This document shows positions 1 through 6,199 of a DNA stretch of 6,806 bases, one piece after another; the first letter of the stretch is position 1, and every line of letters begins with the position of its first letter. The translations under genes were made by a program, and so were the position numbers. Source of the stretch: Melioribacteraceae bacterium (GTDB taxonomy: Bacteria; Bacteroidota; Ignavibacteria; Ignavibacteriales; Melioribacteraceae); the NCBI GenBank assembly GCA_015494845.1, contig WGAL01000218.1:1-6806 (forward strand). Direction: 5' to 3'. The notes under the pieces were generated by a model that searched no databases, was not told the DNA's origin, and saw only the letters and a program-made list of their open reading frames with translations.

Positions 1-243
1 ACATTAGGCGACCCAACTAGGTTAAAAATCGTTATGGCGTTAATTAAAGAGGAATTGTGCGTTTGTGATTTGTCAATAATTGCCGGTGTTTCAATTTCGG
101 CTGTTTCGCACCAATTAAGACTTTTGCGTTCACAACGTTTGGTTAAATTCAGAAAAGAAGGGAAAATGGTTTATTATTCGCTCGAAGACGACCATATTAA
201 TTCAATAATTAAAACTGCGATTGAGCATATTTCTGAAAAATAA
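1..243 (+). CDS. ArsR/SmtB-family metal-sensing transcriptional repressor (C-terminal part, 5' end outside window)
   Basis: The reading frame is open from base 1, so the true start lies upstream; 80 residues are visible. An ATG at 34 falls inside conserved sequence and is not the start. The fragment opens with '[13 protein letters not shown]', the usual first helix of ArsR winged-helix proteins. The helix-3 metal box ELCVCD follows (fragment residues 18-23, Cys20 and Cys22), then the recognition helix '[18 protein letters not shown]' and the wing '[11 protein letters not shown]'. The last helix carries an exact DxHx10HxxE pattern (Asp63, His65, His76, Glu79), the helix-5 Zn/Co site of SmtB and CadC. 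Family members are dimeric repressors that leave the operator when metal binds. Its position ahead of an RND metal efflux operon, with the next start codon touching its stop, implies that it controls that operon. The metal is inferred as Cd/Pb/Zn/Co. The N-terminal cysteines that complete a CadC-type site cannot be checked here. Confidence 0.93.
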   Translation, partial: TLGDPTRLKIVMALIKEELCVCDLSIIAGVSISAVSHQLRLLRSQRLVKFRKEGKMVYYSLEDDHINSIIKTAIEHISEK

Positions 244-654
244 ATGAACAAAAATAAAACTAAATATCGTTTAACATCTTTTTTATTGCTTGTGTCACTT
301 TTGTCGCATATTTCTATTTTCCACGCGCCGATGCAAGAGAAAATCCTTTGCGCGCATGACGATGGGAGCGTCCATTTTGAAAATATATCTGAATCTGAAT
401 TTGCCGCAAATTTTCTTTTTTCTCTTGAGAGAACTGCACCGGTTTATCATCAAAATTGCACTGATTACAGATTAGATTTTCATATTGATAAAATCAGTGG
501 AAAACAAATTCAAAAACTTCCTATTTCCCAACGAGTTATTTCGGTTCTTGATTTAAAGAAAATTTACAACCAATTTTTACAATTCAGTTTTATCAAACAA
601 CAATTACCTCAAATTTCACTTCAAAATTATTCTACAGTTTCACTTTTAATTTAA
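244..654 (+). CDS. small exported protein of unknown function, between metal sensor and efflux genes
   Basis: This 136-residue protein starts at an ATG directly after the sensor's stop (TAAATG, 241-246). There is no clear Shine-Dalgarno sequence, so translation is probably coupled to the sensor gene. A basic N-terminus and a hydrophobic stretch (about residues 10-26) look like a signal peptide, with possible cleavage after 'IFHA' (residue 28); an uncleaved anchor is also possible. The mature part has two cysteines in acidic/His-containing settings: 'ILCAHDDGSVHFE' (34-46, Cys36) and 'HQNCTDYRLDFHID' (69-82, Cys72). These could bind metal or form a disulfide. I recognise no named domain. From memory, small exported proteins with an 'LCxGxDGHVxxE ... 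CxDIPL' layout occur beside CzcCBA pumps in several phyla, and this may be a diverged member. A role like CzcI, a small periplasmic protein upstream of czcC in Cupriavidus, is a guess from position. Translation in frame with a signal peptide and operon spacing support a real gene. Confidence 0.75.
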   Translation: MNKNKTKYRLTSFLLLVSLLSHISIFHAPMQEKILCAHDDGSVHFENISESEFAANFLFSLERTAPVYHQNCTDYRLDFHIDKISGKQIQKLPISQRVISVLDLKKIYNQFLQFSFIKQQLPQISLQNYSTVSLLI

Positions 655-674
655 TTCCAATACAACATTCCGAC

Positions 675-698
675 TTTTAGCGAACTCATTCGCGAAAA
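675..698. promoter_or_regulatory. imperfect inverted repeat in the gap before the channel gene (possible operator or mRNA hairpin)
   Basis: The arms TTTTAGCGAA (675-684) and TTCGCGAAAA (689-698) pair over 10 positions with one A/G mismatch, around a CTCA loop. The repeat sits in the only sizeable gap of the operon (655-731). It is not followed by a T-run on either strand, so it is a poor intrinsic terminator. It could be an operator for the ArsR-type repressor, although family operators usually have 12-2-12 spacing, or a hairpin that sets relative expression of upstream and downstream genes. I see no convincing promoter boxes beside it. Confidence 0.4.
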
Positions 699-718
699 AA
701 TAATTCACCAAACAAAAA

Positions 719-724
719 AAGGAA
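719..724 (+). promoter_or_regulatory. ribosome binding site of the CzcC-like gene
   Basis: AAGGAA lies 7 bases before the ATG at 732. It supports that start and indicates independent initiation after the 77-base gap. Confidence 0.6.
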
Positions 725-731
725 ATTCAAA

Positions 732-2072
732 ATGGTAAGAAATATTCTTTCCGTGCTTGGAATTGTTGCAATCATTGTAAATAATTTGGCAATTGCGCAA
801 GATACTTTGTCCGTAAAAAAATACATTGATGCAATAACAATTACCGGAGACACGGTAAATCACAATAACAAAAAATTACACCTTAACGATGCAATAATTT
901 TGGGATTAAGAAATAACCCGGAATTAAAGGCTCGCAATTTGGAAATTTCCGCTTTCCAAGCCAAAAGAATGCAAGCCGGGTTGTACCCAAATCCGGAAAT
1001 CGGCGTTGATTTGGAAAATATATTCGGAACAAATGATTACACAGCGTTCAATGGAAGCGAAAAAACTATTTATCTATCACAAGATGTTGTATTAGGCGGA
1101 AAACTGTCGAAAGCACAAAAAGTAGAATTACTAAACTCCAAATTGGCGAAATGGGACTTGGAATTAAATCGATTAATATTAATAAAAGAAATACGTAAAA
1201 CTTTTGTTGAGATAACTACACTTCAGCTGCAAAACGAACTTAATCAAAAATTACTACAAATTTCCCGCGACTTCATTGAAAATTTGCAAAAGAGAATACT
1301 AGCTGGGAAAACATCGCAAGCAGAAGAAGCAAGAGCAAGTTTAATTTCAACTGCTTTGGAAATTAAAATTCAAGAAACTGAGATGAAACTTGCCTCTGAA
1401 ACGGCAAAATTAAATTCATTACTTGGAACGCAAAATATTAAGTATTCAAGCATCGAAAATAACTGTTATCTTAATTATGATATTCCCGAATATGATTCTT
1501 TAAAAAAGCGGATCGTTCTTTCGCCTTATCTTGCAAAATACAATAGCGTAATGAATAAGCTTAAAGCGCAAGAAGAGTTGGAAAAATCGAAAGTTATTCC
1601 GGATTTATCGCTTACTTTCGGTTTCAGAAAACTCAATGAAACATCAAGTAGCGCTTTTGTTTTAGGAGCGTCAGTTCCGATTCCGTTGTTCAATAATAAC
1701 AAAGGAAATATTCAATACGCACAAATCAAACAGCAACAAACTTTGTTCAATTACAGAAAAGATCTATTGCAACTTGAAGCGAAACTTCAATTTCTTCTGA
1801 ACAATATCAAAACATTCCAACAGTCGATTAATAAATTGCGAAATGCTTCTATTCCGAAAGCAAAAGAAGCTCTTAAAATCATTAATGAAGGGAATATGGT
1901 TGGCAGATTTAATGTGTTGGATGTTCTCGATGCGCAGAAAAATCTGTTCTATCTCGAATCGCAATTTATTGATGTTGTTAAACAATACAATGAAAATGTA
2001 ATCGAATTGGAAAATTTAACCCTAACAAAATTTAATTATGAAAATAAAGTAAGGATTGAAAGCAATGAATAA
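732..2072 (+). CDS. czcC: CzcC-like outer-membrane efflux protein (TolC/OEP family)
   Basis: This is the outer-membrane exit duct of a tripartite RND metal efflux pump, expected to work as a trimer spanning the outer membrane and periplasm. The 446 residues fit the family's usual length. A signal peptide is evident (residues 1 to about 22, 'MVRNILSVLGIVAIIVNNLAIAQ'). The first OEP repeat follows: 'LNDAIILGLRNNPELKAR', then 'QAGLYPNPEIGVDLEN' (from Gln81) and 'LSQDVVLGGK' (115-124), the typical CzcC-type sequence. Long alpha-helical, Gln/Lys/Glu-rich segments follow. The second repeat has 'SVPIPLFNNNKG' and the C-terminal 'NVLDVLDAQKNLFYLESQFIDV', a standard ending of the family. The ATG at 732 is preceded by AAGGAA and gives a proper signal peptide. 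The 3' end overlaps the adaptor gene by 8 bases, implying co-translation. The symbol marks the family role; the substrate is set mainly by the pump subunit. Confidence 0.93.
   Translation: MVRNILSVLGIVAIIVNNLAIAQDTLSVKKYIDAITITGDTVNHNNKKLHLNDAIILGLRNNPELKARNLEISAFQAKRMQAGLYPNPEIGVDLENIFGTNDYTAFNGSEKTIYLSQDVVLGGKLSKAQKVELLNSKLAKWDLELNRLILIKEIRKTFVEITTLQLQNELNQKLLQISRDFIENLQKRILAGKTSQAEEARASLISTALEIKIQETEMKLASETAKLNSLLGTQNIKYSSIENNCYLNYDIPEYDSLKKRIVLSPYLAKYNSVMNKLKAQEELEKSKVIPDLSLTFGFRKLNETSSSAFVLGASVPIPLFNNNKGNIQYAQIKQQQTLFNYRKDLLQLEAKLQFLLNNIKTFQQSINKLRNASIPKAKEALKIINEGNMVGRFNVLDVLDAQKNLFYLESQFIDVVKQYNENVIELENLTLTKFNYENKVRIESNE
2051..2055 (+). promoter_or_regulatory. ribosome binding site deciding the start of the CzcB-like gene
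   Basis: AAGGA lies inside the end of the channel gene, 9 bases before the ATG at 2065. It leaves no spacing for the in-frame TTG at 2056, so the adaptor is taken to start at 2065. Confidence 0.65.
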
Positions 2073-3021
2073 GAAAAATATAATTTATTTCATATTAGGA
2101 ATTCTCATCGGCGCTGGTTTAACATACTATGGATTCATTTCGTATGAATCACTTGGAAACGAAGTAAACAAAGTAAAAACTGAGGAAGAATACGAAGAGG
2201 CACAGAATTATGTGAATATTTCAGAAAAGACAATGGAAGAATTCGGAATAAAAATCAAGACCGCTGGACCTGATAAAATAGTTTTACACAAAGATTTAAC
2301 CGGAGAAATTATTCCAAATCCGTATTCAGTGGCTCATATTGTTCCTCGTTTCAAAGGAGTTGTAATTGATATATATAAAGAAATCGGTGATAGAGTTAAA
2401 AAAGGCGAAAAAATAGCAACAATTGAAAGCAATGAATCGCTTGTCAGATACGATGTTACTTCTTCAATTAACGGAACAATAATAGCAATGCATATGACTC
2501 CCGGCGAACTAATCGGGGACGAAAAACATATTGTTACAGTTGCAAACTTAAATTCCGTTTGGGCAGAATTAAATATTTACCAACAAGATTTAAGCGAAAT
2601 AAAAATCGGGCAGAAAGCCGAAATTTTTTCACCTACTCATGAAGTTTACACCGGCAAACTTTTTTACATCAGTCCGGTTATCGACGAAGCAACCCGAACC
2701 GCCGTTACACGGGTAAAAGTTCAAAATAGAAATGGAATATGGAAGCCCGGAATGTTTGTAACCGCAAAAGTTTACACTTCTGCGAAAATAGTGAATGTTG
2801 CCGTTCCAAAAGACGCCGTACAGAATTTGAATGGCGAAAAAGTAATATTCGTAAAAACCGAAAAAGGCTTTACTCCAAGAGTAGTCAGCTTGGGCATAGA
2901 AAACGGCAAAAACGTGGAAGTTTTAAGCGGATTGCACGCCGGTGATATTTATGTGGCAAAAGGGGCTTTTATCTTTAAATCCGAATTGCTAAAAGAGTCA
3001 TTTGGCGGCGAGGAAGAATAG
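2065..3021 (+). CDS. czcB: CzcB-like periplasmic adaptor (membrane fusion protein) apparently without the alpha-helical hairpin
   Basis: This adaptor links the inner-membrane pump to the outer-membrane channel. It has 318 residues from the ATG at 2065, shorter than most CzcB proteins, which commonly run to about 380 residues or more. A hydrophobic N-terminal segment (about 5-24) should anchor it in the inner membrane; no lipobox Cys is seen. The first lipoyl half is 'PRFKGVVIDIYKEIGDRVKKGEKIATIES' (94-122, in two parts around Gly108). The second half, 'SINGTIIAMHMTPGELI' (134-150), follows after only about a dozen residues ('NESLVRYDVTS'). Canonical adaptors insert a coiled-coil hairpin of tens of residues here. 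A beta-barrel domain (about 165-238, 'VWAELNIYQQDLSEI' to 'GIWKPGMFVTAKV') and a membrane-proximal domain ('VPKDAVQ...') complete it. An in-frame TTG at 2056 is less likely as start because AAGGA at 2051-2055 fits the ATG. Hairpin-less adaptors are known (Borrelia BesA). Met142, His143 and Met144 are possible but unproven metal ligands. Confidence 0.92.
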   Translation: MNKKNIIYFILGILIGAGLTYYGFISYESLGNEVNKVKTEEEYEEAQNYVNISEKTMEEFGIKIKTAGPDKIVLHKDLTGEIIPNPYSVAHIVPRFKGVVIDIYKEIGDRVKKGEKIATIESNESLVRYDVTSSINGTIIAMHMTPGELIGDEKHIVTVANLNSVWAELNIYQQDLSEIKIGQKAEIFSPTHEVYTGKLFYISPVIDEATRTAVTRVKVQNRNGIWKPGMFVTAKVYTSAKIVNVAVPKDAVQNLNGEKVIFVKTEKGFTPRVVSLGIENGKNVEVLSGLHAGDIYVAKGAFIFKSELLKESFGGEEE

Positions 3022-3026
3022 GAGGA
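3020..3026 (+). promoter_or_regulatory. strong ribosome binding site of the CzcA-like pump gene
   Basis: AGGAGGA overlaps the TAG stop of the adaptor gene and ends 4 bases before the ATG at 3031. It is the best Shine-Dalgarno match in the window and shows that this genome uses SD-led initiation. The placement favours coupled translation of adaptor and pump. Confidence 0.75.
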
Positions 3027-3030
3027 TGAA

Positions 3031-6000
3031 ATGAATAAAATAATAGATTTTGCATTAAAGAACCGATTACTGATTATCGTCTTATCTCTATTTATAGTTG
3101 CGGGAGGATATTTCAGTTATAAGCAATTGCCAATAGATGCGTTTCCGGATGTTTCGCCTTCATTGGTTCAAGTTTTTACTCAAACCGAAGGATTGGCTCC
3201 GGAAGAAGTGGAAAAGTATGTTACGTTTCCAATAGAAACGGCGATGAACGGATTGCCAAATTTAAAATCAATTCGCTCTGTTTCCAATTTCGGCTTGTCT
3301 GTTGTCAATATTTATTTTGAAGACGGAACGGATATTTATTTTGCGCGACAAGTTGTCAGCGAACGCTTAACCGAAGCGCGCGAGCGAATTCCCGAAGGTT
3401 TTGGTGATCCGCAAATGGGACCGATTTCAACCGGTATGGGTTTGGTTCTTTTCTATTACCTTGAGGACGAAACCGGAAAATATTCTCTTGAAGAATTAAG
3501 AACAATACAAGATTGGCTAATTAAATTCCAATTGCAAACTGTTCCGGGCGTTACGGAAGTGCTTGGAATTGGCGGTTGGGAAAAACAATTTCATGTTGAA
3601 GTAGAGCCAAACGCATTATTAAGGTATGATTTATCGATAAATGATATTGTCAGAATAATAAAAGATAATAATCTGAATGTCGGCGCTTCGTTTATTGAAC
3701 GTGATGCTGAAGAGTTCCTTGTGCGTTCTGTCGGATTGGCAACAAAGATTCAAGATCTGGAAAATATTGTTGTAAAATCGGTTGATGGAACTCCAGTTTA
3801 CTTGAAAAATGTTGCAAAAATAAAAATAGGCGGAGCGGTAAGACGCGGAATACAAACACATAACGGCGTTGAAGAAGTTGTCGCCGGCATGGTAGTAAAA
3901 TTATTCGGAACAAATTCTTCGACAGTAATAGGCGCCGTTGAAGAAAAGATGAAGGAAATTAACAAAACTCTTCCAGAAGGAATAAAATTAGTTCCATACT
4001 ACGAACAAAAAACTCTTGTTGAAGCGGCAGTTAAAACGGTAACGGATGCTTTAATTCAAGGGATTATTCTGGTTACAATTATTCTAATGCTTTTTATGAG
4101 TTCATTACGACCAAGTATCGTAGTAGCGCTATCAATTCCATTTTCAATTATGGTTGCATTTATCGGAATGAAATTTCTTGGACTTTCAATTAACTTAATG
4201 TCGTTTGGCGGACTTGCAATTGCAATTGGAATGATGGTGGATGCAAGTATTGTGCTTGTTGAAAATATTGACAGACATAAACGCTTAAATAGCAAAGAAC
4301 CGTTTCTAAAAGTAGTTGCAAATGCAAGTAAGGAAGTTTTACGTCCTATCATTTTTGCAATCATAATAATTATTACGGTTTTTATTCCGCTGTTTACTTT
4401 GCATGGCGTGGAAGGAAAAACTTTCAAGCCATTAGCTTACACAATTGCGCTTGCAATGGTAGGATCATTGATTTTTGCAATATTAATCGCTCCGGTACTT
4501 TCATCATTTTTCTTAAAATCTAAAAAGACAGAAAACAAGAAAAATGCGGAAAAGGAAACATGGATTGTAAGAACTTTAATAAAACTTTATACGCCTTTTT
4601 TAAATTTCTTTGTAAAGCATAGAATTTTTGCGATAATTCTCTCGGTTCTTTTGCTTTTAGTCGGAGCGTTTATTTATCCTCGCCTTGGTTCCGAGTTTAC
4701 TCCAACTTTGCAAGAAGGAACTTTGATTGTTCGCTTAACAATGGCGCCTTCAATTTCGCTTGAAGAAAGTAAGCGAATCACTTTAATTGCAGAAAAGCGT
4801 GTTTTACGCGTTCCGGAAGTTAGAGGAACTGTAACAAGAATCGGACGCGGAGAGGTTGGAGCGCATACCGACCCGATAAACAGCGCGGAAATGTATGTTT
4901 TGTTAAAGCCGAAATCTGAATGGCGCGCGGAAATCAATCAAGAGAAAATTGAAAATGAAATTCGCGAACAAGTTGAAGGAATGCCGGGAGTTTTGCTTAA
5001 TTTCACTCAACCGATTAGAATGACGGTCGATGAATTACTTGAAGGCGTAAGAGCCGAATTAGCGGTTAAACTTTTCGGTGATGATTTAGAAATATTGAAA
5101 AACAAAGCTGAGGAAATTTCCAATGTTCTTAGGAAAGTTCGAGGCGCAGCTGATATTCAGGTTGACCAAATAAGTGGAAAACCTCAATTAAAAATTACGC
5201 CAGACCGGCACGCAATTGCCCGGTACGGATTAAATTTATCTGATGTTCAGCAAGTAATTAGAACAGCAATTGGCGGTGAAACTGCGGGACAAATTTTTGA
5301 AGGAATTCGTCGTTTTCCGATATTTGTTAGATTTACGCCGGAAGCAAGAAGTACAAAACAAGAAATTGCTAATTTGTTAGTTTCTTCACCAAACGGATTA
5401 CATGTTCCGCTTAGCCAAATTGCAAAAATTGAAGAAATCGAGGGACCGCGGCAAATAACAAGAGAACAAAATCAAAGATTCATCACTATTCAGTGCAATG
5501 TTGTCGGGCGTGATATCGGTTCTTTTGTTGAAGAAAGTCAAAAAGCTATCGATAAAAATATTAATTTGCCTGTCGGCTATTACACGACTTGGGGCGGTCA
5601 ATTTAAACTGCAGCAAGAGGCAAACAAGCGCTTTGCAATTGTAATACCGATTACGCTTCTTCTAATATTCTTCTTGCTGTTTTCAAGCTTCAACTCACTG
5701 AAAAATTCATTACTAATAATTTTGAATATTCCTCTTGCGCTTGTTGGAGGCATAATAGCGCTTTGGCTAACCGGACAAAATCTTTCGGTTCCATCCTCAG
5801 TGGGATTCATTGCTCTTTTCGGCATCGCATTGGAAAATGGAATGGTTTTGGTAACTTATTTTAACCAGCTCGTAAGAGAAGGGAAATTAATAGATGAAGC
5901 TTCAATTGAAGGAGCAAAATTGAGATTGCGTCCGGTTCTCATGACTGCGATTACAACTGCTCTAGGTTTGATTCCATTATTGTTAGCAACCGGTGCCGGT

Positions 6001-6132
6001 AGTGAAGTTCAAAGACCGCTTGCAACAGTTGTAATTGGTGGTCTGTTTACCTCAACGATTCTTACGCTCTTAGTCTTACCGGCGCTTTATAAATGGTTTG
6101 TTGCAGATAAACAAGAACCGACAATTTCCTAA
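3031..6132 (+). CDS. czcA: CzcA-like heavy-metal efflux RND pump (HME family inner-membrane transporter)
   Basis: This is the proton-driven pump subunit, expected to work as a trimer in the inner membrane. The 1033 residues match the family length and the frame is intact. TM1 (about 12-29) precedes a periplasmic domain opening with 'DAFPDVSPSLVQV' and 'GLAPEEVEKYVTFPIE'. TM2-TM6 span about 342-495, a Lys-rich cytoplasmic linker follows, then TM7 (about 532-548), 'GSEFTPTLQEG' (553-563), the second periplasmic domain, and TM8-TM12 from about 868. The TM4 motif 'GGLAIAIGMMVDASIVLVEN' keeps Asp404 and Glu411 (equivalent to CzcA Asp408 and Glu415), but Ala398 replaces the first Asp of DFGxxxD. 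By hand alignment the CusA methionine triad is absent: Arg568, Ser618 and Glu668 take its places, so Cu(I)/Ag(I) is unlikely. Glu935 in 'FGIALENGMVL' resembles CusA rather than CzcA. A divalent metal (Zn, Cd, Co or Ni) is inferred. The symbol marks family only. Confidence 0.94.
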   Translation: MNKIIDFALKNRLLIIVLSLFIVAGGYFSYKQLPIDAFPDVSPSLVQVFTQTEGLAPEEVEKYVTFPIETAMNGLPNLKSIRSVSNFGLSVVNIYFEDGTDIYFARQVVSERLTEARERIPEGFGDPQMGPISTGMGLVLFYYLEDETGKYSLEELRTIQDWLIKFQLQTVPGVTEVLGIGGWEKQFHVEVEPNALLRYDLSINDIVRIIKDNNLNVGASFIERDAEEFLVRSVGLATKIQDLENIVVKSVDGTPVYLKNVAKIKIGGAVRRGIQTHNGVEEVVAGMVVKLFGTNSSTVIGAVEEKMKEINKTLPEGIKLVPYYEQKTLVEAAVKTVTDALIQGIILVTIILMLFMSSLRPSIVVALSIPFSIMVAFIGMKFLGLSINLMSFGGLAIAIGMMVDASIVLVENIDRHKRLNSKEPFLKVVANASKEVLRPIIFAIIIIITVFIPLFTLHGVEGKTFKPLAYTIALAMVGSLIFAILIAPVLSSFFLKSKKTENKKNAEKETWIVRTLIKLYTPFLNFFVKHRIFAIILSVLLLLVGAFIYPRLGSEFTPTLQEGTLIVRLTMAPSISLEESKRITLIAEKRVLRVPEVRGTVTRIGRGEVGAHTDPINSAEMYVLLKPKSEWRAEINQEKIENEIREQVEGMPGVLLNFTQPIRMTVDELLEGVRAELAVKLFGDDLEILKNKAEEISNVLRKVRGAADIQVDQISGKPQLKITPDRHAIARYGLNLSDVQQVIRTAIGGETAGQIFEGIRRFPIFVRFTPEARSTKQEIANLLVSSPNGLHVPLSQIAKIEEIEGPRQITREQNQRFITIQCNVVGRDIGSFVEESQKAIDKNINLPVGYYTTWGGQFKLQQEANKRFAIVIPITLLLIFFLLFSSFNSLKNSLLIILNIPLALVGGIIALWLTGQNLSVPSSVGFIALFGIALENGMVLVTYFNQLVREGKLIDEASIEGAKLRLRPVLMTAITTALGLIPLLLATGAGSEVQRPLATVVIGGLFTSTILTLLVLPALYKWFVADKQEPTIS

Positions 6133-6144
6133 TTCTAACCAATA

Positions 6145-6176
6145 AAAAAAGGGACAATTTCGATTGTCCCTTTTTT
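6145..6176. terminator. bidirectional intrinsic terminator between convergent genes
   Basis: GGGACAAT (6151-6158) and ATTGTCCC (6163-6170) form a perfect 8-bp stem around a TTCG loop. An A-run precedes it (6144-6150) and a T-run follows it (6171-6176), which extends the pairing to 14 bp. Either strand gives a stem followed by U residues. It lies 12 bases after the pump stop and should end the efflux operon and also the oxidase transcript from the other side. Confidence 0.93.
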
Positions 6177-6177
6177 C

Positions 6178-6199
6178 ATTGCCTAATGCTTTAGGCAAT
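6178..6199. repeat. second perfect hairpin, abutting the oxidase stop codon
   Basis: ATTGCCTAA (6178-6186) and TTAGGCAAT (6191-6199) pair perfectly over 9 bp around a TGCT loop. The right arm shares one base with the oxidase stop codon (6199-6201). For the - strand transcript it comes just before the main terminator and could add to termination or protect the 3' end. It has no T-run of its own. Confidence 0.7.

Noticed and set aside
34..36. ATG at 34 as the start of the ArsR-type gene
   Set aside because: The frame is open upstream and encodes the conserved '[10 protein letters not shown]' helix, so the gene begins outside the window.
290..475. 61-codon + strand frame overlapping the small exported protein
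   Set aside because: It lies fully inside the 244-654 gene in another frame, with no Shine-Dalgarno sequence. The 244-654 frame has a signal peptide and operon-like junctions.
675..698. Inverted repeat as an intrinsic terminator or insertion-sequence end
   Set aside because: No T-run follows on either strand. There is no transposase and no matching second end nearby.
2056..2064. TTG at 2056 as an alternative start for the CzcB-like protein, adding three residues
   Set aside because: AAGGA at 2051-2055 directly abuts this TTG and cannot serve it. The spacing suits the ATG at 2065.
4056..4427. 123-codon open frame on the - strand inside the pump gene
   Set aside because: It is antisense to the conserved TM2-TM5 region of the pump, and its protein shows no recognisable domain. 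It is explained by the composition of the membrane-helix codons. The other antisense frames in the operon were rejected for the same reason.
3031..6132. Assignment of the pump as a CusA/SilA copper-silver exporter
   Set aside because: The three methionines of the CusA periplasmic metal site are replaced (Arg568, Ser618, Glu668 by hand alignment), although TM4 looks CusA-like.
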